Assembly: GCA_017456625.1 (NCBI GenBank)
Contig: JAFTJB010000152.1
Coordinates: 1-33,453, forward strand
Reading direction: 5' to 3'
From: Clostridia bacterium
GTDB lineage: Bacteria > Bacillota > Clostridia > Oscillospirales > CAG-272
Length of the DNA stretch: 33,453 nt
In this document: piece by piece, positions 15,232 to 23,800 of the stretch
Layout: each line of letters begins with the position of its first letter
Position numbering within the stretch: the stretch's first letter is position 1
Made by a program: the position numbers and the translations under genes
The notes under the pieces: model-generated
The model's database searches: none
Told to the model about the DNA's origin: nothing
The model's input: only the letters and a program-made list of their open reading frames with translations

Positions 15232-16170
15232 TTATGTGCCTGCGACCGAGAGTGCGGCGTAATCTCCGAGCTTTTCGCCAAGCCCCGCAGGGAGAATGCG
15301 GCAGACACGATGTGCTAAGGGAAGTGCCTCACGTTCGATGACCTGCATGAGCGTATCTCGGAGAAGATGCTCGGAACGGAGGTAAATACTGCCGATCACG
15401 ATGGCATCGGGGTTAAGCACGTCAATGAGGAACGAAAGACCAAGACCGAGCTTTTCGGCGCAGAGGTCATAGACGGCTTTTGCATCCTCGCAACCGGCAT
15501 CGGCACATTCCGCAATCGTTTTTGCCGTGATGAGGGGAAGCTCGTTCATGCTTTTACAGAAGGAGACGGGAAGCCCCTGCTGAAGCCTTTCCATTGCGAC
15601 CGTGCGACCGATCTGCGCGATGCCGTTGCCCGAGCAGAAGCCCTCAAAGGAGCCCTTTTTCCCAAATCCAACGGGACCAAAGTCCGAGATCCTGACGTGT
15701 CCGATCTCACCCGCCATATCCGAGGAGCCGGCATAGAGCTTGCCTCCGAGGATCAGCCCCGCGCCCATGCCTGTTCCAAAGGTAAGAAAAACCATGTTTT
15801 CGGTTCCGCGCCCTGCACCGTACTTCCATTCTGCCACCGCGCAGGCGTTTGCGTCGTTCTGAAGCGAGATACTGCCGCCGTATCGCTTCTTAAGATAAGA
15901 AACGATCTCTATGTTGTCCCATCCGCGCAGGTTGGGAGGGGAGAGGATCACGCCGCGGCGCGAATCGAGAGGACCTCCGCAGGAAATGCCGATCTGCGAG
16001 CGGTCGAGGGTCAGTTCCTCTGCAATTTCGCACATACGGTCAATCATTTCATAAGGGGAGACCGAGAGATCCGTAGGGATGACGCGCTTGCTTTGGATGA
16101 CAAGCATTCCGTCCTTTTCGTATCCGACGGAAACAGCGCATTTCGTGCCGCCGATATCAAAGCCGATCAT
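15232..16170 (-). CDS. ROK family sugar kinase
   Basis: This 312-residue ATP-dependent sugar kinase has the N-terminal phosphate loop GFDIGGTKCAVSV, a sugar-binding ISLQNDANACAVAEW segment with the catalytic base Asp106, and FLTFGTGMGAGLI. The ROK signature is recognisable in GEIGHVRISDFGPVGF with His158. The zinc motif usual after it (CxCGxxGCxE) is degenerate: it reads FGKKGSFEGFCSG with the cysteines mostly lost, so zinc binding is doubtful. No DNA-binding domain is present, so it is an enzyme, not a repressor. AAGGAGG lies seven bases upstream of ATG 16170. It is the first gene of the ROK-gmhA-GH2 operon; the substrate is probably a hexose or N-acetylhexosamine. Confidence 0.88.
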   Translation of the reverse strand: MIGFDIGGTKCAVSVGYEKDGMLVIQSKRVIPTDLSVSPYEMIDRMCEIAEELTLDRSQIGISCGGPLDSRRGVILSPPNLRGWDNIEIVSYLKKRYGGSISLQNDANACAVAEWKYGAGRGTENMVFLTFGTGMGAGLILGGKLYAGSSDMAGEIGHVRISDFGPVGFGKKGSFEGFCSGNGIAQIGRTVAMERLQQGLPVSFCKSMNELPLITAKTIAECADAGCEDAKAVYDLCAEKLGLGLSFLIDVLNPDAIVIGSIYLRSEHLLRDTLMQVIEREALPLAHRVCRILPAGLGEKLGDYAALSVAGT

Positions 16171-16201
16171 GTCAATGCCTCCTTGCTTTTGTTCTGATTT
16201 T

Positions 16202-16230
16202 ATTATACATGAAAAAAAGGGGCTTGTAAA
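16202..16230 (-). promoter_or_regulatory. Promoter of the ROK-gmhA-GH2 operon
   Basis: On the minus strand TTTACA (16230-16225) and TATAAT (16207-16202) are 17 bases apart. The -35 box occupies almost the same bases as the -35 box of the divergent araC-type gene, so the two promoters cannot easily be used at once. Confidence 0.8.
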
Positions 16231-16252
16231 GTATAAAAAAGCATGATATAAT
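16224..16252 (+). promoter_or_regulatory. Promoter of the AraC-type regulator
   Basis: TTGTAA (16224-16229) and TATAAT (16247-16252) are 17 bases apart and lead to ATG 16282 with a short leader of about 22 bases. It overlaps the opposite promoter at the -35 box. Confidence 0.8.
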
Positions 16253-16281
16253 TAAGATAATCAACGATTTTGAGGTGCGCT

Positions 16282-17106
16282 ATGAAATCTGATCTGCTAT
16301 ATATAAGAGAACTGGACGAGGAGATGCTGCGATGCACCGCCACGGTCAGGCACGAAAGCGCGGGCTACAGCTTTCCCGCGCATTGGCATAATTATTTCGA
16401 GCTTGAGGTCTTGCTGTCCGGCAGTGGGCGACACCATTACAACGGTCACGAGTACGAGATCTGCACGGGGGATGCGTGGCTGATGTCCCTTTACGATTTT
16501 CACGCGGTTACCTTTACCGATGACGTATGTCTGGTTCATATCTGCTTTCAGCGCGGCTTTCTGAGACCGGAATTAGAGGCGTACGTGGCAACGCGAGGAC
16601 TGCGCTGTCGGTTTGAGGAGCGCGAGTTGAAGGAGATTTGCGCGCTGTGTGAGCTGCTTGTGGACGAGACAGAGCGGCATGATCGGCTTTATGAATTTGC
16701 GCAAAAGGCGCTTTTGGATCGCTTAACCGTGCTTTTGCTCCGTCAGGCGAGGGAGGAGTCCGCAACAACGCTCTCTCCCATCATTGGCAGCTCTCTTGCG
16801 TACATTCACGAGCATTTCCGTGAGGCGCTTTCTATGGAGCAGATGGCACGTATGCAGGGCTTTTCGCCCAATTACTTTGGCAATCTTTTTCGCGCTGCTG
16901 TTGGGCTTTCGTTTCGGGATTATCTGAACAAGATCCGACTCAAGTACGCCTGTGGGCTGTTGGTGTCCTCCGAGCTGGGGATCAAGGAGATCGCGTTTGC
17001 CTCGGGATATCAATCGGTGGAGTATTTTCTGTACGTATTTAAAAAAAATCTTTCGACGTCGCCGGGGGTATACCGAAAATCGGCGACATCGTATCGCATC
17101 GAATAA
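16282..17106 (+). CDS. AraC family transcriptional regulator
   Basis: The 274-residue protein has an N-terminal cupin sensor domain (about 25-110, with FPAHWHNYFELEVLLSGSG and HHYNGHEYEICTGDAWL) and a C-terminal pair of helix-turn-helix units (about 175-270). The latter shows LSMEQMARMQGFSPNYFGNLFRAAVG and IKEIAFASGYQSVEYFLYVFKK, a clear AraC arrangement. Such cupin-type members usually sense a sugar or its phosphate and activate nearby genes. Divergent placement with overlapping promoters makes the ROK-gmhA-GH2 operon its likely target. ATG 16282 has GAGG six bases upstream; an in-frame TTG at 16270 overlaps that site and is less likely. Confidence 0.92.
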   Translation: MKSDLLYIRELDEEMLRCTATVRHESAGYSFPAHWHNYFELEVLLSGSGRHHYNGHEYEICTGDAWLMSLYDFHAVTFTDDVCLVHICFQRGFLRPELEAYVATRGLRCRFEERELKEICALCELLVDETERHDRLYEFAQKALLDRLTVLLLRQAREESATTLSPIIGSSLAYIHEHFREALSMEQMARMQGFSPNYFGNLFRAAVGLSFRDYLNKIRLKYACGLLVSSELGIKEIAFASGYQSVEYFLYVFKKNLSTSPGVYRKSATSYRIE

Positions 17107-17160
17107 TTTGCGGTGCTTATGCCTTAAAGAGCCGTTTTTTTCATACGTATGCAAAAATAA

Positions 17161-17203
17161 AAAAACACGGAGATGTCGCAATGGACATTCTCCGTGTTTT
17201 TTT
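17161..17203. terminator. Bidirectional terminator between araC-type gene and eda
   Basis: A 13-bp stem (17161-17173 with 17189-17201) carries an inner 4-bp stem and has T runs on both strands: plus 17197-17203, and minus opposite the A run at 17155-17165. It ends the AraC-type gene and the converging eda gene. Confidence 0.9.
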
Positions 17204-17211
17204 GTGCGTTA

Positions 17212-17805
17212 TTAACCAATGGTATCCAGCAGCTTTTTGCAGTTTGCGCGGATGTCGCCCTTCATCATGAAGCTTCCGCCGACGGCAGCGATCTTGTCGC
17301 AAGCGAGAAACTCGTTGATGTTGGAGAGATCCACACCGCCCGTGGGAAGGAACTTGATCTGCGGAAAGGGCGCGGAGAGCGCCTTGATCGCGGAAAGTCC
17401 GCCGTAGACGTTCGCGGGGAAGAATTTGAGGGTGGTGATGCCCAAATCCAAAGCCTGCATAATTTCGGTGGGAGTTACGCAACCGGGGAGGTAGGGGACG
17501 TCGCGCTCCTCACAGACCTTTGCGACTGCGGCAGAGAGTCCGGGGGAGACGATAAAGGTTGCGCCCGCATCGATCGCGGCGTTTGCCTGCTGTGCGTTGA
17601 TGACGGTTCCCGCACCGATCTTCATATCGGGGAATGCCTTCACACCCTCTCGGATCGCGTCAGCGGCGCAAGCGGTACGGAAGGTGATCTCAGCTACGGG
17701 AACCCCGCCGTCGCAGAGTGCCTGCAGGGTGGGGAGCGTGTCCTCGAGCTTTTGAATGACCACGACGGGAACGACGCGACAATCGGTGAAATCCATCTGT
17801 TTCAT
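17212..17805 (-). CDS. eda: KHG/KDPG aldolase
   Basis: This enzyme cleaves 2-keto-3-deoxy-6-phosphogluconate (or 4-hydroxy-2-oxoglutarate) to pyruvate and an aldehyde, the last step of Entner-Doudoroff and uronate breakdown. The 197-residue protein has VAEITFRT with the catalytic Glu39, GAGTVIN, FIVSPG, and the Schiff-base Lys127 in TLKFFPANVYGG, followed by FLPTGGV. AAAGGAC lies eight bases upstream of ATG 17805; a longer frame upstream runs through the promoter and is rejected. No kinase or dehydratase of the pathway is adjacent, so partner genes are elsewhere. It has its own consensus promoter with an operator-like palindrome at the start site. Confidence 0.94.
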   Translation of the reverse strand: MKQMDFTDCRVVPVVVIQKLEDTLPTLQALCDGGVPVAEITFRTACAADAIREGVKAFPDMKIGAGTVINAQQANAAIDAGATFIVSPGLSAAVAKVCEERDVPYLPGCVTPTEIMQALDLGITTLKFFPANVYGGLSAIKALSAPFPQIKFLPTGGVDLSNINEFLACDKIAAVGGSFMMKGDIRANCKKLLDTIG

Positions 17806-17829
17806 AATATAATGTCCTTTCGTCGGATA

Positions 17830-17844
17830 ATTGTAATATACAAT
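17830..17844. promoter_or_regulatory. Operator-like palindrome at the eda start site
   Basis: ATTGTA-ATA-TACAAT is a perfect inverted repeat with a 3-base spacer. It sits just downstream of the eda -10 box and covers the expected transcription start (about 17841). A repressor bound there would block eda. The protein is not identifiable from this window. Confidence 0.5.
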
Positions 17845-17847
17845 GCA

Positions 17848-17876
17848 ATTATAACAAAACGGTGAGTGAATGTCAA
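17848..17876 (-). promoter_or_regulatory. Sigma-A promoter of eda
   Basis: On the minus strand TTGACA (17876-17871) and TATAAT (17853-17848) are separated by exactly 17 bases, a full consensus match. The leader to ATG 17805 is about 36 bases. Confidence 0.88.
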
Positions 17877-17955
17877 GCATTTTTTGCGAGAAGGCGCAGG
17901 TGCTTCAGCACAGCGGAATTTTTGAAAAAAATTAAAATCTTTCTCGTTTTTGCTC

Positions 17956-17984
17956 TTGACGAGATTTCGGTATTATAGTATAAT
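17956..17984 (+). promoter_or_regulatory. Promoter of the uL15-domain / InlB-repeat gene pair
   Basis: TTGACG (17956-17961) and TATAAT (17979-17984) are 17 bases apart. The start would be near 17991, about 215 bases before the TTG start codon at 18206. The surrounding AT-rich run (TATAATATAATATATAT) offers alternative -10 boxes. Confidence 0.78.
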
Positions 17985-17990
17985 ATAATA

Positions 17991-18205
17991 TATATCTGTA
18001 TCTATCGGCAAAAAACGACGATTTTGCGAAAAAAAAGCGGGTGCTATCGCTTTTTGCAAAAGGCTGACGGCGCTTGTCGGATCGCGCGACCGAAAAATGG
18101 AAAATATTTGTTTTTCTGTATTGCGACGGCGGAATTTTTGTGATAATATGGATGAAAGACGGCGCATCGCGAGGCTTTTGCGATGCGGGTAAGGAGGGCA
18201 TTGGT
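17991..18205 (+). promoter_or_regulatory. Long structured 5' leader
   Basis: About 215 bases separate the promoter from the start codon, with no convincing reading frame. Visible hairpins are GCAAAA/TTTTGC (18008-18027), AAAAAGCG/CGCTTTTT (18032-18055) and an 8-bp perfect stem CGCATCGC/GCGATGCG (18163-18170 with 18180-18187). The last stem ends three bases before the ribosome site AAGGAGG (18191-18197). I do not recognise a known riboswitch class. The length and the stem beside the ribosome site suggest post-transcriptional control. Confidence 0.45.
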
Positions 18206-20836
18206 TTGCAGACTCGATTTTTATTGACGGCATGGGCTCCCGAGGTCGGAGCAGTGCATATGTGGGTGGCGATTGCCATTCTCGCGCTGGTTGTGATCGC
18301 GGAGCTGATCGGCATTGGGATCCTCACGTCCAAGCTGTTGGCGGCACGCCGCCGCGATCGCGAGGAGGAAGAGGAGGAGACAAGCTCCTATCAGTACGCG
18401 CTTGTTCCCGTGGCTTTGACCGCGCTCCCACAGATCACCTATACGCTTTTGAACGTCCTGCTGATCGTGGCGGCGGTTTTGGCTCTCGTTCTGACGGGAA
18501 TGCTGATCGCGCTTTACGCAATGGGACTTGATTTTGCGCGTGCAAGGAAGGAAAAGAAGGAAGAGATCGAGGCAGAGGCAGCACCTGTGGCGGTGCCTGC
18601 TGAAGAGACCGAATACGAGGCGGAGGAGCCCGCTTTGGATGCTTTTGAAGCAGACGAGCCCGCGGAAGCGGTTGCCGAGGAAGCCGAAGAGGAGATAGCA
18701 GAAGAGATCGCAGAGGAAGCTGCGGTCGCGGGTGAGGTGATCGGGGCGCCTGCAGATACCATTACCACGGTCGTTCGTACCTCCGAGGCGATCCCACCCG
18801 AAAACGGTCAGGGACCTTATAAGGTCGTTGAGAAGATCGTGACCGAGACCTATAAGGAGGTCATCAAGGAGGTGCCCGCGGAGGCATCCGCCGCTAAGGG
18901 TGCGACTGCCGACGAGGTCATCGCGAAGCTTTTGGATGAGTATGAGCTGGTCAAAAAGCGCACGCCCGAGGAGATCGCAAATGCCGAGGCTGCGAATGCG
19001 GATAGCATTCCCACCTTTGCAAGAGTTGAGGAGCGTCTAACGTCGGAGGATCTTGACGAGGACGACGATGAGGATGATGACGAGCTCGATGAGCGTGCGG
19101 AGGGAGACTCTGCAAGCGATGACGATACCGACGATGAGGAGAACGATATTTCCGACGATCGCTTTACGGGCAACGAGCGCATTATTGGCTTTGATGAGAC
19201 GACGGGCTGCTACATCGTCGCGCATTATCGCAAGAGCTTTGAGGCAAAGCTGATCCAGTCACGTCCCAATATCAAGCAGTATTATTCCGAGCTCAAAAAC
19301 GCGTTGCTCTCTTACAAGGGCACAAAATCCCGCGTAAGCTGGACGGCGGACAGCTTCCATAACGGTCGCTCACCGCTGGCGAAGATCAACGTCAAGACCC
19401 GCATTTTGGAGATCTATCTCGCGCTTGATCCCGCAACGCTCGAGGGAACGGTCTACCGCGGAAAGGACGTTGGAGGCAAGAAGAAATACGCGGATACGCC
19501 CTTCCAATACAAGGTGCGCACGCCCCGCAAATTCAAATGGGCAATGGAGCTTGTTCAGCGCGTTTGCGAGGAGCACGGACTCACGCCCATCGACATCGAG
19601 CACGTCGCGTATGACGAGCAATATCCATTTGATACCACAGAAAATTTGGTCGAGCGCAAGCTGATCAAGGAGTATATCCGTCAGGAAAAGCCCGCATCGA
19701 CCTTTGAATTGGCAGAGGACCACGTTCCCACCGTTCCCGAGGAGGATGCAAGCGTCATCCCCGCAAACGCGAATTTCCTCTGGGAGCTTGACAACGACAA
19801 GATGAATGACGAGGCGCATGATCCCGAGCCCGAGATCATTCCCGAGGTTGAGATCCCTGCTCTCGTTGAGGAGACACCCGCCGAAGTACCTGCGGAAGAG
19901 CCCGCAAAGGAGCCCGCGGCACCCGTATATAAGGAAACGGTAAAGGTCACCGAGGTGCGCTACACCGAGCACTACTACGCAAACGGCGACGTTGCGACCG
20001 TTGTAGAGACGACCAAGGAGACCGAGCAGCCCGCACAAATCGAGGCTCCCGCAGAGGAAGCCGAGACAGAGCAGAAAGATCAGCTCTTTGACGAGTTTGA
20101 TACCGAGGCAGGGGCTGACAAGTTTGGCGATGCCGATCCCTTTGCGGAATATCGTGGTGAGATCCTTCCCGACGAGTCCGAGGAGGATGAGGACGAATAC
20201 GAGAAGATCGAGGTCGAGGTTCCCGCAGAGGAAGCGGTTGAGGAGATCGAGGTGGTCGAAGATATCGAAGAGACCGAGGAGCCCGAAGAGGCACTTGCGT
20301 GGACCGAGATCGCAACCGAGGAGGCTGTTGAAGTCGAGGAAGCGGTCGAGGAGACTGTCGAAGAGCTTGAGGACGGCGAGGACGTAGAGATCGTTTACGA
20401 ATACGTTTACGTCGACGAGGACGGCAACGAGATCGCATACGCGGAGGGCGAATTGCCCGAGGGGTATGAGGAGGTCGTTGAGGAAGAGGTCGAATACGAA
20501 GAGGTAGAGGAATACGAGGAGACCGAGGAAGAGGTTGAGGAGGAGCCTGCACGTCCGCGTGCATATGAGGCACCCCAAAATCCCGAGGTCGCGCTTGTGG
20601 ATATCTGTACGCTTGCGGAGAATTTCCCAAGCGGTGCTACCGTCAATCTCGAAAAGCTGAAGTCGGTCGGTCTGGCAGGGGATGAGGCGCGTACGCTTCA
20701 GATCTTTGGCAGCGGTCCGATCAACAAGGCACTCACCGTCGAGGCAGACGTCTTTACCATTGATGCAATGAGATATATCGACGAGGCGGACGGCAACGTC
20801 GTCGTCATCAGAAAGCAAGGAGGGTTTGGCAAATGA
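18206..20836 (+). CDS. Acidic membrane protein with C-terminal uL15-like domain
   Basis: This 876-residue protein starts at TTG 18206, set by AAGGAGG eight bases upstream; the upstream in-frame codons lie in the leader. Membrane helices lie at about 19-42 and 78-106, with a short hydrophobic stretch (62-77) between. A very acidic E/A/V-rich region follows (about 118-315). The central folded domain (about 315-460) contains HYRKSFEAKLIQ, YYSELKNALLSYKG, SRVSW and LEIYLALDPATL. I have seen this pattern recur in clostridial proteins but know no function. A second acidic region (about 470-790) follows. Residues 793-872 resemble the C-terminal fold of ribosomal protein L15 (VDICTLAENF, TVNLEKLKSVGL, LQIFGSGPINKALTVEA, AMRYIDEADGNVVVI). 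It overlaps the next gene by ATGA. It is not a true ribosomal protein; the role is unknown. Confidence 0.85.
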   Translation: MQTRFLLTAWAPEVGAVHMWVAIAILALVVIAELIGIGILTSKLLAARRRDREEEEEETSSYQYALVPVALTALPQITYTLLNVLLIVAAVLALVLTGMLIALYAMGLDFARARKEKKEEIEAEAAPVAVPAEETEYEAEEPALDAFEADEPAEAVAEEAEEEIAEEIAEEAAVAGEVIGAPADTITTVVRTSEAIPPENGQGPYKVVEKIVTETYKEVIKEVPAEASAAKGATADEVIAKLLDEYELVKKRTPEEIANAEAANADSIPTFARVEERLTSEDLDEDDDEDDDELDERAEGDSASDDDTDDEENDISDDRFTGNERIIGFDETTGCYIVAHYRKSFEAKLIQSRPNIKQYYSELKNALLSYKGTKSRVSWTADSFHNGRSPLAKINVKTRILEIYLALDPATLEGTVYRGKDVGGKKKYADTPFQYKVRTPRKFKWAMELVQRVCEEHGLTPIDIEHVAYDEQYPFDTTENLVERKLIKEYIRQEKPASTFELAEDHVPTVPEEDASVIPANANFLWELDNDKMNDEAHDPEPEIIPEVEIPALVEETPAEVPAEEPAKEPAAPVYKETVKVTEVRYTEHYYANGDVATVVETTKETEQPAQIEAPAEEAETEQKDQLFDEFDTEAGADKFGDADPFAEYRGEILPDESEEDEDEYEKIEVEVPAEEAVEEIEVVEDIEETEEPEEALAWTEIATEEAVEVEEAVEETVEELEDGEDVEIVYEYVYVDEDGNEIAYAEGELPEGYEEVVEEEVEYEEVEEYEETEEEVEEEPARPRAYEAPQNPEVALVDICTLAENFPSGATVNLEKLKSVGLAGDEARTLQIFGSGPINKALTVEADVFTIDAMRYIDEADGNVVVIRKQGGFGK

Positions 20837-23800
20837 TTTTGAGACAAAAGAATATCAGGCGCGCACTCCTTTGTGTTCTGCTTGTGACGGTGATGACGGT
20901 CGGCATGCTTGTCGGCGCGGTGCTCTCCGCTTCGGCGGCAGAGATCGCAGGTCCGTATGACCTGACTGTAAATTTTGATAAGGCAACGGCTTCGTACTGC
21001 ATTGGAACGGGTGAATATACGCCCACCTCGATTACGTCGGGCGTTGCAATTGAGGATATCCCGAACGGAAAGCACGTCGTTATTCGCATCACGCCCATTG
21101 ACGGCTACACGTTGGATACCGCTACCTGTAATTCCGCAAGCATTTTCGTAGGATCTCCCGCAATCGATGGCGCGACGGGGAAGCCCTATTTTGAGATCAC
21201 GATCCCCTCGATGGCTTCGAATTACACCTATGACGTGACCTGCAAGGAGAGAACCTTCGAGGTTGAGCTCAAGCCCTCTGCCTTCGCATCTGCGGGCGCG
21301 ACCTCCATCGACTACTCGGTCGAGGGGATCGACGGCAACCTCTCCCTCACGCACAAAATCACGCCGAGCATCGTTCTTCCCAATCCCGCAAAGCCCGGAT
21401 ACACGTTCAAGCGTTGGGAGGTGCGCGGAGCGGCGAACGAGGTCTACGTTCTTTCCAATAACGAGCTCCCCAACACCATGCTCAACAGCGTGGCGATCAA
21501 AACGGGTGTTATTTCCGTGTACCCCGTGTTTGAGCCGAACAAATACAAGGTCACGCGTTACGATTACGCGTTTGATCTGAACGCGCAGGACTACCGTGGC
21601 GAGACGTTGGGCTCCTTCTCTTGGATGGCACCGATGGCAAGCATCATTTACGGACAGACCGCAACGAGCGCGGGGGATCCCGCGGCCGACGGTTACGTTG
21701 GATATCGCCTTTGCACGGAGCTTGATACCGACGTGATCAATGCGATTCGCTCGTATATCAGCGTAACGATCGCTCCGACGGTGAACGACGCCTACGGTAT
21801 TCCGCACAGAAACGACGTTTCCCGCTACTATCTCCCCGAGGTCTATAAGCTGAGCTATACCTACAATGGCGGCAACGCGATCGTAGGTGCGGTAGATCAG
21901 CATACCTTCAACCAAACCACCGAGCTGCCGACGCCTACGCGCAAGGGTTATACCTTCATGGGCTGGCTTGTAACGGTAGATGGCAAAACGGTTGGAACAG
22001 CTCCCGTGACCTCTCTGGTCGGCAAGACTGTTGGCTATGCGGTAACAAACGAAGAGGATCAGACTATCTATCTCTCGGCGCAGTGGAAGCCGATCACCTA
22101 CGATATCGAGTACGATCTCGACGGCGGTGCGTTTGAGGGCATCGATCCCGCAAAGAAGCATACCTTTGATACCCCCACTCCCATTCCCGTACCGCTGAAA
22201 ACGGGCTATAACTTCAAGGGCTGGTATATCAACGGACTGTCCGAGGCTACCAATTTTGCCGACGGAAAGCTTCCCGCGCAGACGATCTCCGCCGGCGGTA
22301 CCACCATTACCCTTAAGGCAAAATGGGTGCCCAAGACCTTTACGGTCGCGCTGGACGGTAACGTTGGGGATACGGGTGACACCGTCAAGTTCCTCGAGAC
22401 CTCGCTGGACGGCTTCTTTACCTTTGGACAGACCTATACGGGTATCCTTTCCGAGGCGCCCGAGCGTACGGGCTACACCTTCAAGGGCTTCTATACCGCA
22501 ATTACGGGCGGCGAGCGCTATATCGACGAGAACGGTCACGGCACCGAGGTCGAGTGGCTTCTCGACGATGAGGACAACGACGGAATTGTGACGCTGTACG
22601 CGCGTTGGGAGGCAAATCCCTACGATATCAGACTCGAGTACGATTCCGACCTGGTCGTTTCCGTTACCGTTGGCGGAAAGGTCTACAACCTTGAGAATTT
22701 CCCCGAGGGTATTATTACCGTTCGCTACCGCGAGCCCATTGAGGTGATCATCGTAGCGATCGACGGCCATAAGGTCGTTTCTTGGGATGGCAGAGATGAG
22801 GCACACGCAAATCGCTTTGTCAAGAGCTACCGTCACGAAACGGCAAGTGATATTCTGGATCTCCGAATTGAGATCCTTCCCGCACTCACCGCACCGAGCG
22901 TGAAGGTTGACTTCGCGACCGAGACGGTGGTCTCCTCCGACGGAAACGCGCTCCGCGAGGGCGTATATGCCTTCTTTGTGGACGGCGCATTCTGGTGTGA
23001 GGCAGAGGTCGGCTCGAGCGGCGCGATCTATATCAACGGCACGCGCGTAGAGTCGGTTAAGCTCATCGAGGAGTGCTTTGGCAAGGAATTGCAGGTCGTA
23101 GCACGCGGCCGTCGCGGTGTCACGGCGGATAGCGATCCGCTCACTATTGCGATCCCCGCACGTCCCGCGGCTCCCGAATTGCAGTATTCGGTCACCCTGG
23201 GGCAAGACAAGATCCTGCTCTCCATCCTGTCAGGCAATGCCGAGCAGTATCAGTATTCCATTTCTCAAAATTCCGCAGCACCGAGTTCTGTTTGGCTCGA
23301 TACGCCCGAGTTTTCCCGGCTCGCGGACGGCTCTGCGCTGACTCCCGGCACGACCTACTATGTGTTTGTGCGTGTCAAGAGCACGGCTACGACCCCCGCA
23401 AGCCTGCCCATCCTTCCGCCACTCTCCTTCCGCACCGAGCCTGTGACGGATGAGATCGGTCTGGTCGTTCCCATGATCTGTCTTGGTATAACGCTGCTTT
23501 GTCAGCTCGTGGCGATCGTTCTGCTTCTGATCCGCCGTCAAAAGAGCAAGAAGGAGCAGACGCTCTACGGTATGGCACCGATCTCTATGCTTGCGGTTCG
23601 CTTCCTCCCTGCGGAGGGCTTGCCCGTTGTGCTGGTGCTTGCCGCGCTCGTTGTGATCGCGCAGGCGGTCTTGATCTATCTGCTCGTGACCTCCGATCTT
23701 GTTCGCCGTCCCAAGCGCGAAAAGAAGAAGGACGAGGTGAAGGAGACCGAGAAGCCGATGATCCCGACCGAAGCAGAGGAGCGTGATGCGATGCACGTCT

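Noticed and set aside
18074..18205. Upstream extension of the uL15-domain protein from an in-frame start at 18074
   Set aside because: The extension lies in the hairpin-rich leader with no ribosome site. AAGGAGG is placed correctly for TTG 18206.
19370..20818. 482-codon minus-strand frame opposite the uL15-domain gene
   Set aside because: Leu/Asp/Val-rich product caused by reading GAG/GAA runs backwards. It has no ribosome site and no motif.
18206..20836. Annotation as a genuine ribosomal protein L15
   Set aside because: Only the last ~80 of 876 residues resemble L15. Membrane helices and acidic linkers exclude a normal ribosomal role.
20698..23205. 835-codon open frame on the minus strand opposite the InlB-repeat gene
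   Set aside because: It mirrors the codon bias of the plus-strand gene, has no ribosome site, has a composition unlike real proteins here (many R, I, G, D), and spans the junction of two well-supported genes.
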